A stretch of 64,000 bases of DNA from contig NZ_CP108109.1 in NCBI RefSeq assembly GCF_036199905.1, forward strand, positions 6,578,501 to 6,642,500, given 5' to 3'. Position 1 is the first letter of the stretch, and the number at the start of each line of letters is the position of its first letter. A program made the position numbers and the translations under genes. Origin of the DNA: Streptomyces sp. NBC_00223. Lineage in GTDB: Bacteria > Actinomycetota > Actinomycetes > Streptomycetales > Streptomycetaceae. The notes beneath the pieces are model-generated. The model searched no databases and had not been told where the DNA came from. It worked only from the letters and a program-made list of their open reading frames with translations. This document shows positions 45,998 to 55,221 of this stretch, one piece after another.

Positions 45998-46417
45998 CTA
46001 CTCCTTCGGGGACAGCCGCAGCGAGATCGAGTTGATGCAGTAGCGCTGGTCGGTCGGGGTGCCGTAGCCCTCGCCCTCGAAGACATGGCCCAGGTGGGAG
46101 CCACAGCTCGCGCAGCGCACCTCGACCCTGACCATCCCGGCCGAGCGGTCCTCGATCAGCTCGACGGCGTCCGAGTCGGCCGGGTCGTAGAACGACGGCC
46201 AGCCGCAGTGCGACTCGAACTTGGTGTCGGAGCGGAACAGCTCGGCGCCGCAGCCCCGGCAGGAGTACACGCCCTCGGCCTTGGTGTCCGTGTATTCGCC
46301 GACGAAGGCACGCTCGGTGCCTGCCTGGCGCAGCACGGCGTACTCCTCCGGGGAGAGTTCCGCGCGCCACTGCTCGTCGGTCTTCTTCACTTCGTACTCG
46401 TTCACTTTGTGCGACAT
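45998..46417 (-). CDS. msrB: Peptide-methionine (R)-S-oxide reductase
   Basis: Repairs methionine R-sulfoxide in proteins. It is 139 residues. Two zinc CXXC pairs are seen (YSCRGCGAELF and VRCASCGSHLGH) and the catalytic cysteine in QRYCINSISL near the C terminus. ATG 46417 is 10 bases after the murC stop, so msrB is the downstream gene of a murC-msrB unit. Confidence 0.95.
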   Translation of the reverse strand: MSHKVNEYEVKKTDEQWRAELSPEEYAVLRQAGTERAFVGEYTDTKAEGVYSCRGCGAELFRSDTKFESHCGWPSFYDPADSDAVELIEDRSAGMVRVEVRCASCGSHLGHVFEGEGYGTPTDQRYCINSISLRLSPKE

Positions 46418-46427
46418 GGAGATCTCC

Positions 46428-47822
46428 TCAGCTGCCGAGGCGGGCGAGAATCAGCGGTCCCAGGTCGGTCACGTCGCCCGCGCCCATGGTGAGAACGAGA
46501 TCACCCGGCTTCGCCATTCCGGCCACCACCTCCGGGATCGCCGCCGGGTCGTGCTCCGCGGCCGTGTCGGCGCCCGCCGCGCGGGCCGCGTCGATCACGA
46601 TGTCGCTGGTCACGCCGGGGATCGGGTCCTCGCGGGCCGGGTAGACGTCCAGTACGACCGAGGCGTCGGCCAGCGCCAGCGCGCCGCCCATCTCGACGCC
46701 CAGTTCCCTCGTACGGCTGAACAGATGCGGCTGGAAGACCACCAGCACCCGTCCGTCGCCCGCCGCCGCGCGGATCGCCTCCAGGTCGGCGGCCATCTCG
46801 GTCGGGTGGTGGGCGTAGGAGTCGATCACCTGTACGCCCGCGGCCTCGCCCTTGAGCTGGAGGCGCCGCTTGACCCCGGTGTACTTCGCCAGCGCCGACG
46901 CCAGATTCCGGGCCGGGGCGCCGACGGCGATGCCCGCGGCCAGCGCGGCGACGGCGTTGTGCGCGTAGTGCCTGCCGGGGACCGACACGGTGAAGGTGAG
47001 CATCCGGCCGTCCAGTACGACGGTGACCTCGCTGGCCAGCCCGCGCGGGTTGATCTTCGTGATGCGCACGTCGGCGTGCGCGGACTCGCCGACGGTCACG
47101 ATCCGCAGCCCGCCCATGTCCCGTACCCGGGAGGTCAGTTCGACCGCGCCCGGCTGGTCGGCGTTGATCACCAGGGTGCCGCCGGGCCGCACCTTGCCGA
47201 CGAAGGTCTCGAAGGACTCGTGGATCTCCTCCAGCGAGGCGTAGTTGGCGTGGTGGTCCAGCTCCACATTGAGGACGACGGCGACCTCGGGGGAGTAGGC
47301 GTGGAAGCTGCGGTCGCTCTCGTCGGCCTCCGCGACGAAGATCTCGCCGCCGCCGTGGTGGGCGTTGGAGCCGGGCGCGTCCAGGTCGCCGCCGATCGCG
47401 TACGACGGGTCCAGGCCCAGCGCGGTCAGCGCGACCGCCAGCATCGAGGTGGTGGTCGTCTTGCCGTGGGTGCCCGCGACCGCGATCGGCCGGGTGCCCT
47501 CCATCAGCGCGGCCAGCGCGTCGCTGCGGTGCACCACCGGGATGCCGCGCTCACGGGCGGCGGCCAGCTCCGGGTTCTCCGCGCGGATCGCGCTGGACAC
47601 GACCACGGACGAGGCGTCGTCCGCGAGGTGCGCGGCGTCGTGCCCGATGTGCACGGTCGCGCCCAGCGCGCGCAGCGCCCGGGCGGTCTCCGACTCCTTG
47701 GAGTCGCTGCCCGCCACCCGCGCCCCGCGCTGCGCCAGTATCTTCGCGATCCCCGACATTCCGGCGCCGCCGATCCCGATGAAGTGCGGTCGGTCCAGGG
47801 CGGGGGGAACGGACGGGCTCAT
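46428..47822 (-). CDS. murC: UDP-N-acetylmuramate--L-alanine ligase
   Basis: Adds L-alanine to UDP-MurNAc, the first amino acid of the peptidoglycan stem. It is 464 residues. The N-terminal Rossmann part has FIGIGGAGMSGIA near residue 14, the ATP loop AGTHGKTTTTSM near 115 and the Mur-ligase magnesium/lysine region EADESDRSF near 165. DSYAHHPTEM near 350 is also conserved. Here it lies outside the dcw division cluster, which is normal for Streptomyces. It is followed directly by msrB. Confidence 0.96.
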   Translation of the reverse strand: MSPSVPPALDRPHFIGIGGAGMSGIAKILAQRGARVAGSDSKESETARALRALGATVHIGHDAAHLADDASSVVVSSAIRAENPELAAARERGIPVVHRSDALAALMEGTRPIAVAGTHGKTTTTSMLAVALTALGLDPSYAIGGDLDAPGSNAHHGGGEIFVAEADESDRSFHAYSPEVAVVLNVELDHHANYASLEEIHESFETFVGKVRPGGTLVINADQPGAVELTSRVRDMGGLRIVTVGESAHADVRITKINPRGLASEVTVVLDGRMLTFTVSVPGRHYAHNAVAALAAGIAVGAPARNLASALAKYTGVKRRLQLKGEAAGVQVIDSYAHHPTEMAADLEAIRAAAGDGRVLVVFQPHLFSRTRELGVEMGGALALADASVVLDVYPAREDPIPGVTSDIVIDAARAAGADTAAEHDPAAIPEVVAGMAKPGDLVLTMGAGDVTDLGPLILARLGS

Positions 47823-47978
47823 GCGCGGATCTCCGGAGGGGGCGAGGCGGATAGGTGCGTGCCGATTCTCGCACTTCGCGGGGGCGCGCCGCGGAACGGC
47901 CCGCCCGCGCCCCCGGCGCGTGCCGCGTGGGTCCCGGCCACCGGGCCGGCCATGTCCCGCGCCCGGGCCGGCCCGGCG

Positions 47979-48446
47979 TCAGTCGTGCTGGGCGAAGAGC
48001 TTGAGCACCGGTACGCCCACCTTGTGCCGGGCCCGTGAACTCCAGTCCCGGTGGAAGAACTCCTCCACGAAGTGCGGCGCGGTCAGCACGATCACCTCGT
48101 CCGCGCGCGTCTGCTCGACGACCGTCTTGAGCATGTCCAGCGGGTGCCGCTCGACGACCTCGCCGACAGCCTCCGCGCCGGTCGCCCGCAGTACCTCCAG
48201 GGAGTGCGCCAGGGAGCGTTCGGCCGGCGGGAACGCCTGTTTCCCCTCGGGTACGTCGGGCTCCCGGGCGGCGTCGTCGAGGTAGCCGAGCGCCACGTCG
48301 TCCACGGCCCGAAGCAGCCGGTCCTGGTCGCCGCGCGGCTGCATGAGCACGACGAAGGAGACCGGCTCGTCGCCGTGGAGGGTGGTGACCATCTCCACGT
48401 CCTCGGGGGCGAGCGGCTTCTCGATCATGAGTACGGTCGTGAACAC
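47979..48446 (-). CDS. Conserved actinobacterial protein of unknown function (universal-stress-like)
   Basis: 155 residues. The start GTG 48446 gives FTTVLMIEKPLAPEDV and follows AAGGAC. The pattern of hydrophobic strands alternating with helices (VSFVVLMQP, DEVIVLTAPHFVEEFF, VGVPVLKLF) suggests a small alpha/beta HUP-like fold, as in universal stress proteins, but no nucleotide-binding glycine loop is clear. Homologues are sometimes labelled indole-3-glycerol phosphate synthase, which the length does not support. It lies upstream of murC with 156 bases between. Confidence 0.65.
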   Translation of the reverse strand: MFTTVLMIEKPLAPEDVEMVTTLHGDEPVSFVVLMQPRGDQDRLLRAVDDVALGYLDDAAREPDVPEGKQAFPPAERSLAHSLEVLRATGAEAVGEVVERHPLDMLKTVVEQTRADEVIVLTAPHFVEEFFHRDWSSRARHKVGVPVLKLFAQHD

Positions 48447-48596
48447 GGATGTCCTTCTTTCTCGTGGGCCACTGGGCTCACGGGCCACCGGGCGGCCGCC
48501 ACAGAAACCTCCTGCCCCGATCTTCACAGGGCACCGCCCTAAGTCTTCCCGTGCGACACGAAGCGGAACGACCGAATCCGCTTTTTCGCTACGGGC

Positions 48597-49358
48597 TCAG
48601 GCGCGGACGTACCGGGTGAACAGAAAGCCGTCCTCCTCCAGGACGGACTTCGGTACGAAGCGGGCCGGGCCCGCGACGCCCGGACCGTTCATGACCCGGG
48701 GCGCGTCCCCGCCCACGGCGAACGGGGAGAGGGTCAGGCACAGTTCGTCGACCACCCCGGCCGCCGCGAACTGGGCGAGGACGCGGGGGCCGCCCTCGTG
48801 CAGCAGCCGTACGAAGCCGCGCGCGGCCAGTTCGCGGACCGCGCGGGCCGGGTCGACGCCGTCGCCGTCGCCCGCGACCACCACGTGGGCGCCTGCCGCG
48901 CGGGCCGCGTCGAGCCGGTCGTCGCCCACTGCGGCGCCGGTGAGGACGAGGGTCGGCACGGAGGGTTCGGTGAACAGGGGGGCGGTGAAGTCCAGGTCGA
49001 GGCGGCGGCTGATCACCGCGATGGCCGGGGCGGGCGGCTGCCCGTCGGCGGCCCGGTGCGCGGCGAAGGCCGCCCGCGCCTTGGCCGGGCGGTAGCCCTC
49101 CTGGCGAACCGTTTCCGCCCCTACGAGGATCACGTCCGTGAGGGCGCGCAGGACTCCGAAGACGCGCATGTCGGCGTCCGAGGAGAGGGCGGCGGACTTG
49201 CCCTCGTGGCGGGCGGCGCCGTCGAGGGAGGTGACCATGTTCGCGCGCAGATACGGGCCCGCCGCCCGCTCGGGGTACGCGTACGCGGCCGCCAGGCCGA
49301 GTGGGGTGTCGAGACCGACCGAGCCGTCCGGCTCGGACACGGGATAAAGCCGCTGCAT
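48597..49358 (-). CDS. RibD C-terminal-domain pyrimidine reductase family protein
   Basis: 253 residues with a DHFR-like RibD-C fold. Visible motifs are ANMVTSLDGAAR near residue 40 (substrate and NADPH contacts), DVILVGAETVRQEGYRP near 75 and LLHEGGPRVLAQF near 188, the usual EGG glycine loop. Family members reduce the ribityl precursor in riboflavin or deazaflavin synthesis, but the stand-alone actinobacterial proteins are mostly unassigned. ATG 49358 starts MQRLYPVSE. The gene is isolated between an unknown gene and the repeat-rich spacer. Confidence 0.82.
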   Translation of the reverse strand: MQRLYPVSEPDGSVGLDTPLGLAAAYAYPERAAGPYLRANMVTSLDGAARHEGKSAALSSDADMRVFGVLRALTDVILVGAETVRQEGYRPAKARAAFAAHRAADGQPPAPAIAVISRRLDLDFTAPLFTEPSVPTLVLTGAAVGDDRLDAARAAGAHVVVAGDGDGVDPARAVRELAARGFVRLLHEGGPRVLAQFAAAGVVDELCLTLSPFAVGGDAPRVMNGPGVAGPARFVPKSVLEEDGFLFTRYVRA

Positions 49359-50393
49359 GATCCGCAGTCTGACACGACTCCCCTCCGGGGGGCCCCGCGA
49401 TCCAACCCCGCCCTCGCCCGGCGCGCCCCGGCCCGCCTGCGGGGAGCCGCCGTCCGCCGACACCGACCCGGGGCCGGGCGCCCCACCCGGTGGGGTATGT
49501 CCCGGGTCCGCTTGGCGGGGGTGGCGTCTGCCGACAGCGGGCCTGGGCCGGCGCCCCACCCGGCTCGGCATGGGTCCGCTTGCGGGGGTGGCGTCTGCCG
49601 ACAGCGGGCCTGGGGACCGTAGCCCTCTCCGGGGGTCGCCCGCCGGGTGACCGAGGCGCGGCCGGGAGTACGCGGATCGGTTCGCGCCCACTCAGCGGGG
49701 GCCTCGCGATTCAACCCCGCCCCTCGGCCGGTGCGCCCCGGCTCGCCTGCGGGGCCGTCCGCCGACACCGGCCCGGGGCCGGCGCCCCACCCGGCTCGGC
49801 ATGGGCCCGTTTGCGGGGGTGGCGTCTGCCGACAGCGGGCCTGGGGACCGTAGCCCTCTCCGGGGGTTGCCCGCCGGGTGACCGAGGCGCGGCCGGGAGT
49901 ACGCGGATCGGTTCGCGCTCGCTCAGCCCGGGGGCTGTCTCCGGCCGCTTGCGGGGGTACGAGGCCCGGATGGGCTGCCGTCCGGGGCACATGGGCCTGC
50001 GGGTTGCCGGGGGGCGGCTGTCTTTGGTCGGGAGGGGATGGGTCCGTTTGCGGGGGTGGCCGGTCGATGCCCGACCGGGCGCGCGGGGTGCTCGGCTGCG
50101 GGGGCGGCGCCCGCGCTTGGGGCCGACTCCGATCGGGTGTTCCGTGGCGGGCCGAGTCCGCTTCGGCGACGCAGGGGGCGGAATGGCGGTCATGGGTGTC
50201 GGCCGCAGGTTCGCGCGCCTGCGGCGGCGTCGTGTGGGCCGGCCGATCCGGAGGGTCGCCGGCTCGGCACCCGGGTCTGACGGCGGCGGGGCGGCGGCAC
50301 CCCGACTTCTGCCCAGGCCCAGGCCCGGGCCCGGGGCGGATCGGGCGAGGTGGGGAGGGGGGTGCCGCGCCGGAGGCGTTACGCTGGGGAGCC
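49359..50393. repeat. 1 kb non-coding region with nested direct repeats
   Basis: No frame shows gene-like codon bias together with a family match. A 150-bp segment at 49547-49696 recurs at 49778-49927 (offset 231) with a few substitutions. A shorter segment at 49398-49490 recurs around 49706-49793. The core GCGTCTGCCGACAGCGGGCC occurs three times (about 49524, 49591 and 49822). The zapE promoter must lie in the last 200 bases. Repeat expansion by slippage or unequal exchange is the likely origin. Confidence 0.75.
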
Positions 50394-51476
50394 GTGAATC
50401 CTGATACCGCCGCCATAGCCCGGCCCGCCGCGCTCAGCGAGCGCACCCCGCACGTGGAGCCCGGGCGCCTGGTCGCGGAGATGGTCCCACCGCCCCGCTT
50501 CGACGCGGTGAGGTTCGACACGTACGAACCCGACCCCGCCCAGGCATCCCAGGCCGACGCCGTACGAAAGCTGCGCGCCTTCGCCGGAGCGCTCACCGCG
50601 GACGGACCCGGGGCCGGAGGCCCCAGGCGCTGGTTCCGCCGGACCCCGGCCGTACCGCCTGCCACCACCCCCGCCGGGGTGTACCTCGACGGCGGCTACG
50701 GCGTCGGGAAGACGCACCTGCTTGCCTCGCTGTGGCACGCCGCCCCCGCCCCGCGCGAGCGCAAAGCGTTCGGTACCTTCGTCGAGCTGACCAACCTCGT
50801 CGGCGCCCTCGGCTTCCAGCACGCCGTGGAGGCGCTGAGCGGTCACCGGCTCGTCTGTATCGACGAGTTCGAGCTGGACGACCCCGGCGACACCGTGCTC
50901 GTCTCGACGCTGCTCGGCAAGCTCGCCGACGCGGGCGTACGGCTCGCCGCGACCTCCAACACCCTGCCGGGCAGGCTCGGCGAGGGCCGCTTCGCCGCCG
51001 CCGACTTCATGCGCGAGATCCAGGGCCTGTCCGCCCGCTTCATGTCCCTGCGGATCGACGGCGAGGACTACCGCCACCGCGGCCTGCCCGCGGCCCCGGC
51101 GCCGTACACCGACGACGAGGTCACCGCGGTGGCCCTCCGTACGCCCGGCGCTTCCCTGGACGACTTCGGAGCGCTCACCGCGCATCTGGCCACGGTCCAC
51201 CCCAGCCGTTACGGCGCCCTGTGCGACGGCGTCGAGGCCGTCTTCCTGCGCGGAGTGGAGCGGATCACCGACCAGGCCACCGCGCTGCGGCTGGTCGTGC
51301 TCGCCGACCGGCTCTACGACCGCGAGGTGCCGGTGATGGCCTCGGGCGTGCCGTTCGACCGGCTGTTCGGCGAGGAGATGCTGGCGGGTGGCTACCGCAA
51401 GAAGTACTTCCGCGCGGTCTCGCGGTTGACCTCACTGGCCCGCGACGCCAAGCGCCTCACCGCCGACGGGCACTGA
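50394..51476 (+). CDS. zapE: AFG1/ZapE-family ATPase (cell-division-associated)
   Basis: A P-loop AAA-type ATPase of 360 residues. Walker A is GGYGVGKTHLLAS near residue 105, Walker B is LVCIDEFELDDPGD near 158 with the family-specific extension, and the sensor segment is RLAATSNTLP near 190. PPPRFDAVRFDTYEPDP near residue 32 fits the family N terminus (PxxRFxxxxFxxY). E. coli ZapE associates with FtsZ rings; the role in mycelial bacteria is inferred. GTG 50394 has GGGGAG four bases upstream. It is convergent with the small zinc-ribbon gene. Confidence 0.85.
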   Translation: MNPDTAAIARPAALSERTPHVEPGRLVAEMVPPPRFDAVRFDTYEPDPAQASQADAVRKLRAFAGALTADGPGAGGPRRWFRRTPAVPPATTPAGVYLDGGYGVGKTHLLASLWHAAPAPRERKAFGTFVELTNLVGALGFQHAVEALSGHRLVCIDEFELDDPGDTVLVSTLLGKLADAGVRLAATSNTLPGRLGEGRFAAADFMREIQGLSARFMSLRIDGEDYRHRGLPAAPAPYTDDEVTAVALRTPGASLDDFGALTAHLATVHPSRYGALCDGVEAVFLRGVERITDQATALRLVVLADRLYDREVPVMASGVPFDRLFGEEMLAGGYRKKYFRAVSRLTSLARDAKRLTADGH

Positions 51477-51508
51477 ACCAGGGACACCGTGCCGCGGCCC
51501 TGGAGGGC

Positions 51509-51688
51509 TCAGCCCGAGCACGCCGTGCGCTGGGCCTCCTGCCACTCGCACACCGGGCAGTACGTCGCGCCCCGCGTACTGGCGGGGTACTCGGTCGGCT
51601 CGCCGCACAGCACGCAGTCGGCGAGCGGCGTCTCAGGGGTCTGGGAAATCTCGGGGCTCTGGGGGCTCTCCGCAGGGGTCCGCGTCAC
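51509..51688 (-). CDS. Small zinc-ribbon protein coupled to treZ
   Basis: 59 residues. Two CXXC pairs (ADCVLCGEPTEYPAS and TYCPVCEW) 18 residues apart suggest a treble-clef or rubredoxin-like zinc site; the N-terminal 25 residues are Ser/Pro/Thr rich and disordered. GTG 51688 overlaps the treZ stop (GTGA), so it is translated by coupling. Its function is unknown. A similar small cysteine-rich protein next to this region would be the key comparison in other Streptomyces. Confidence 0.7.
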   Translation of the reverse strand: MTRTPAESPQSPEISQTPETPLADCVLCGEPTEYPASTRGATYCPVCEWQEAQRTACSG

Positions 51689-53427
51689 CCGTTCACCGTA
51701 ACCTCTTCGGCCCTCAGTACGGCGGCCCCCCGGGCGGGAAGCTGTACGGCGTCCCCCGGCAGCAGCTTGCACTCCGGCCGCGACAGCAGCACCTCGCAGG
51801 GCGTGTCCAGCGGCACCCGGGCGGGCGCGTCCGAGAAGTTGACCAGGATCCGGAACGGCCCGCGCGCGACCCGCAGCGTACGGCCGCCCGCGGTCGCCGT
51901 CACCGTGTCCAGCCGGGGATCGGTCAGCGCGGGCTCGGCCCGGCGCAGCGCGATCAGCGACCGGTACCACTCCAGCAGCTCCCGGTGGACGGCCCGGTCC
52001 TGCTCCGCCCAGTCCAGACAGGACCGGTCCCGGGTCGCGGGGTCCTGCGGATCGGGTACGTCCTGCTCGGCCCAGCCGTGCTCGGCGAACTCCCGCCGCC
52101 GCCCCCGGGTGATGGCCGCCGCCAGCTCCGGGTCGTCGTGGTCGGTGAAGAACTGCCACGGCGTGGTCGCCCCCCACTCCTCGCCCATGAACAGCATCGG
52201 GGTGAACGGCGAGGTCAGCACCAGCGCCGACGCGGCGGTGAGCTGCTCGGGGGTGAGCCGGTCGCCGGTGGCCCGGTTGCCGATCTGGTCGTGCGTCTGG
52301 GCGTAACCGAGCAGCCGGTGGGCGAGGACGGTCGTGATGTCCAGCGGACGCCCGTGGCGCCGGCCCCGGAAGGACGACCGGCTGCCGTCGTGGAAGAAGC
52401 CGTGGGTGAGCACCTTCGCCACGGCGGCGGGCCCGGCGGCGGCGAAGTCGGCGTAGTACCCCTGCGCCTCGCCGGTGACCGCGCTGTGCACGGCGTGGTG
52501 GAAGTCGTCGTTCCACTGGGCGTGCAGGCCCAGGCCGCCCGCCTCGCGCGGCGCCGTGGTCCGCGGGTCGTTGAGATCGGACTCGGCGATCAGGAAGAGC
52601 GGGCGGCCCAGCGCGGCGCCGAGTCCGTCCACGGCCGTCGACAGCTCTTCGAGGAAGTGCAGCGCGCGGGTGTCGACCAGCGCGTGCACGGCGTCCAGCC
52701 GCAGCCCGTCCAGCCGGTAGTCCCGCAGCCAGGCCAGGGCGCTGCCGATCAGGAAGTTCCGCACCTCGTCGGAGCCGGGCGCGTCCAGGTTCACCGCGTC
52801 GCCCCACGGCGTGTGGTGACGGTCCGTGAAGTACGGGCCGAAGGACGGCAGATGGTTGCCCGACGGGCCGAGGTGGTTGTGCACCACGTCGAGCACGACG
52901 CCCAGGCAGTGACGGTGTGCCGCGTCGACAAATCGTTTCATCGCTTCGGGTCCGCCGTACGGTTCGTGCACCGCCCACAGCGACACGCCCTCGTATCCCC
53001 AGCCGTGGGTGCCGGGGAAGGGGCAGACCGGCATCAGCTCGACATGGGTGACGCCGAGCGCGGCCAGGTGCGGCAGGCGCTCGATCGCCGCGTCGAACGT
53101 GCCCTCGGGGGTGAAGGTGCCGATGTGCAGCTCGTACAGCACCGCTCCGGCCAGCGGGCGGCCCGGCCACGGGGCCGTCCACGCGAAGGTGTCCTGGTCC
53201 ACGACCGCGCTCGGCCCGTCCGGGCCGTCGGGTTGGCGGCGCGAGCGGGGGTCGGGCAGGGGCGGGCCGCCGTCGAGGACGTACGCGTACCGGGTGCCGT
53301 CCTCGGCGGGGAGTTCGGCCTGCCACCAGCCGGTGCGGGCGGGGTCGCCGCCGAGGGGATGGGGTGGGTGGTCGTCGATCAGGATCTCGACGTGGTGGGC
53401 CCGGGGGGCCCAGAGGTCGAACATCAC
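51685..53427 (-). CDS. treZ: Malto-oligosyltrehalose trehalohydrolase
   Basis: A GH13 enzyme that releases trehalose from maltooligosyl trehalose in the TreY-TreZ pathway. It is 580 residues. An N-terminal beta domain (MFDLWAPRAHHVEIL) precedes the barrel. Catalytic signatures are the nucleophile aspartate in DGLRLDAVHAL near 225, the acid glutamate in LIAESDLNDP near 260 and the transition-state aspartate in AQTHDQIGNRA near 350, the last specific to TreZ. GTG 53427 has AGGAG seven bases upstream; an ATG at 53523 lacks one. The partner treY is not in the window; an IS element sits 270 bases upstream. Confidence 0.92.
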   Translation of the reverse strand: MMFDLWAPRAHHVEILIDDHPPHPLGGDPARTGWWQAELPAEDGTRYAYVLDGGPPLPDPRSRRQPDGPDGPSAVVDQDTFAWTAPWPGRPLAGAVLYELHIGTFTPEGTFDAAIERLPHLAALGVTHVELMPVCPFPGTHGWGYEGVSLWAVHEPYGGPEAMKRFVDAAHRHCLGVVLDVVHNHLGPSGNHLPSFGPYFTDRHHTPWGDAVNLDAPGSDEVRNFLIGSALAWLRDYRLDGLRLDAVHALVDTRALHFLEELSTAVDGLGAALGRPLFLIAESDLNDPRTTAPREAGGLGLHAQWNDDFHHAVHSAVTGEAQGYYADFAAAGPAAVAKVLTHGFFHDGSRSSFRGRRHGRPLDITTVLAHRLLGYAQTHDQIGNRATGDRLTPEQLTAASALVLTSPFTPMLFMGEEWGATTPWQFFTDHDDPELAAAITRGRRREFAEHGWAEQDVPDPQDPATRDRSCLDWAEQDRAVHRELLEWYRSLIALRRAEPALTDPRLDTVTATAGGRTLRVARGPFRILVNFSDAPARVPLDTPCEVLLSRPECKLLPGDAVQLPARGAAVLRAEEVTVNG

Positions 53428-53683
53428 GGGGTCGCTCCTGCGGGGTTGTTGGTCGTCGGCCCCCTCCGCGGGGGGCGTTGGCCCCTGCGCGGGGCCGGTG
53501 CGGTCTCTGTCCCTGCGGGACATGCATGCCCGGGGGCGGCCGACTTCGTCGGCGCTTCCCGGTCTTTTTTACCCGCCCGCCCACCCGTGCGGTGTCGACT
53601 CCGTCTGCGGTTCGCCCGGTTCGCCGGGTGCGGCTCCGTTGGGGGTGCGGCTTTTCGTTCCCGCCCTCCCCCAGGCTTCGCCC

Positions 53684-53695
53684 GGGGGTGCCCCC
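53684..53695. repeat. Left target-site duplication of the IS element
   Basis: GGGGGTGCCCCC, 12 bases, palindromic. The right copy at 55210-55221 differs at one base (A for G). An uninterrupted copy of the same sequence context is at 55512-55535. Confidence 0.7.
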
Positions 53696-55209
53696 AATGC
53701 CGTCAAGTTTGGGGGTTGGGTTGTTGGGGTTGGGGTGTTTGTGGGACAGCGGGGGCAGGGCCCCGCTACGGATATGGGTGTCGAGTCCGGATCCGTGGAG
53801 GGGCCCTGCTGTGTCTGAGTCTGTCATTACTCGTTCGGTGGCCGCAGGTGCCGGGTGTTTCGCGCCGGGGCATCTGGGGCCGTTGACGTGGCTGCTGCCG
53901 TTCTCCGTGGTCGATGAGGTTTTGGCGCGGACGGGCCGGGTGCAGCGGCGGGTGCGTGATCTGCCGGCCCGGGTGGTGGTCTATCTGCTGGTCGCGCAGG
54001 GGTTGTGCGGGTCGGTGTCCCTGGGGGCGGTGTACCGGATGGCGGGTGCCGCGCTCGGTGGCGCGGGGTTGCCGGACCCGACCCGGCAGGGCCTGCACGC
54101 GGCGCGGGTGCGGCTGGGGTCGCGTCCGCTGCAGTTGCTGTTGCGCGAGTTGTGCCGTCACCCGGCCGCGGTGCCGCAGCCGTGGCGGGGCCTTGAGGTC
54201 TGCGCGGTCGACGGCACGGTCCTGGCCGTCCCGGACAGTGCGGCCACCCGGGCCTGGCTGGGCAAGCACAAGCACCGCTACGGCACGGCGGGCTATCCGC
54301 TGGTGCAGGTGATCGCCTTGGTCTACTGCTCCACCCGCACCCTGGCCGATGCGGTCTTCGGCCCGGTCTCAGGCCGGGAGTTCGTTCCGGCCCGGCGGCT
54401 GCTGCGCAGCCTGCACACGGGAATGCTGGTCCTGCTCGACGCGGGGTTCGACGCGGCCGGGTTCCTGTCGGATCTGGTCGCCACCGGGGCCGACTTCACG
54501 GTGCGGCTGCCCCGCACCGCCCGCCTGCCGGCCCTTCAGCGCTACCCCGACGGCTCATGGCTGACGCTGCGGGCCGGCCGCGAAGTCCGCGCGATCGCCG
54601 TCACCGTCCAGGTCACCACCGACCAGGGCACCCGCACCAGCACATGGCTGCTGGCCACCAGCCTGCTCAACTGGCGCACCCATCCCGCCGACGCGATCGC
54701 CGCCTGTTACCACGACCGGTGGGAAGTCGAGGAGACGTTCTGCTCGGTCAAGTCCACGATGCTCGGCGGCCGGGTCCTGCACTGCACCACCCCAGCCGGC
54801 CTGGCCCAGGAGATCCATGCCCTGCTGATCAGCTACCAGCTCCTGCGCCTGGTCATGGCCCGCGCCGGGACCGCCGCAGGGCTGCCCTGCACCGCGATGG
54901 GCTTCACCCTGGCCCTGCGTGAAACCGTCAACGGCATCACCACCGCCACCGAGATCGACGGTCCCCCAGACGCCCGACTGCTCGGCGCGGTCGGCACCTA
55001 CCTCCGCGACCACCCACTACCCCCACGCCGCCTGCGGATATACAACCGCCTCGTCAAACGATCCCTGTCCAAATACGCCGCCGGCAAGATCGGCAACGGC
55101 AAGAAACGCCAGACCGTCCCCACCGGCACCGCCCACATCACCGCAACCATCAACCACAACAGCCCAAACTCCCACCCCCACCAGCCCAAACGCCAAACTT
55201 GACGGCATT
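53696..55209. mobile_element. IS4-family insertion sequence, 1514 bp, complete
   Basis: The ends are perfect inverted repeats: the left begins AATGCCGTCAAGTTTGG (53696-53712) and the right ends CCAAACTTGACGGCATT (55193-55209). One transposase gene fills the element, with its stop codon inside the right repeat. Flanking 12-bp copies of GGGGGT(G/A)CCCCC give the target duplication. The element looks intact, so a recent insertion is likely. The assignment to a specific named IS was not possible. Confidence 0.88.
53811..55202 (+). CDS. IS4-family DDE transposase
   Basis: 463 residues, cut-and-paste transposase. DDE residues: first aspartate in CAVDGTVLAVPDS near residue 128, second in LVLLDAGFDAAGF near 210, and the IS4-typical Y-(2)-R-(3)-E-(6)-K motif in YHDRWEVEETFCSVK near 305. 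DUF4372-like/IS4 N-terminal domain occupies the first 100 residues. GTG 53811 follows GGAGGGG at seven bases. The frame is complete without stops or shifts, so it is probably active. The C-terminal tail (His/Asn/Pro) runs into the right inverted repeat. Confidence 0.92.
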   Translation: MSESVITRSVAAGAGCFAPGHLGPLTWLLPFSVVDEVLARTGRVQRRVRDLPARVVVYLLVAQGLCGSVSLGAVYRMAGAALGGAGLPDPTRQGLHAARVRLGSRPLQLLLRELCRHPAAVPQPWRGLEVCAVDGTVLAVPDSAATRAWLGKHKHRYGTAGYPLVQVIALVYCSTRTLADAVFGPVSGREFVPARRLLRSLHTGMLVLLDAGFDAAGFLSDLVATGADFTVRLPRTARLPALQRYPDGSWLTLRAGREVRAIAVTVQVTTDQGTRTSTWLLATSLLNWRTHPADAIAACYHDRWEVEETFCSVKSTMLGGRVLHCTTPAGLAQEIHALLISYQLLRLVMARAGTAAGLPCTAMGFTLALRETVNGITTATEIDGPPDARLLGAVGTYLRDHPLPPRRLRIYNRLVKRSLSKYAAGKIGNGKKRQTVPTGTAHITATINHNSPNSHPHQPKRQT

Positions 55210-55221
55210 GGGGGTACCCCC
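55210..55221. repeat. Right target-site duplication of the IS element
   Basis: GGGGGTACCCCC; compare the left copy at 53684-53695. Because the target is a palindrome, the duplication also extends the element's inverted repeats. Confidence 0.65.

Noticed and set aside
49490..50404. Open frames of 100-300 codons in the repeat-rich spacer before zapE
   Set aside because: They arise from GC-rich repeats, lack ribosome sites, show no family resemblance, and change frame at the repeat borders.
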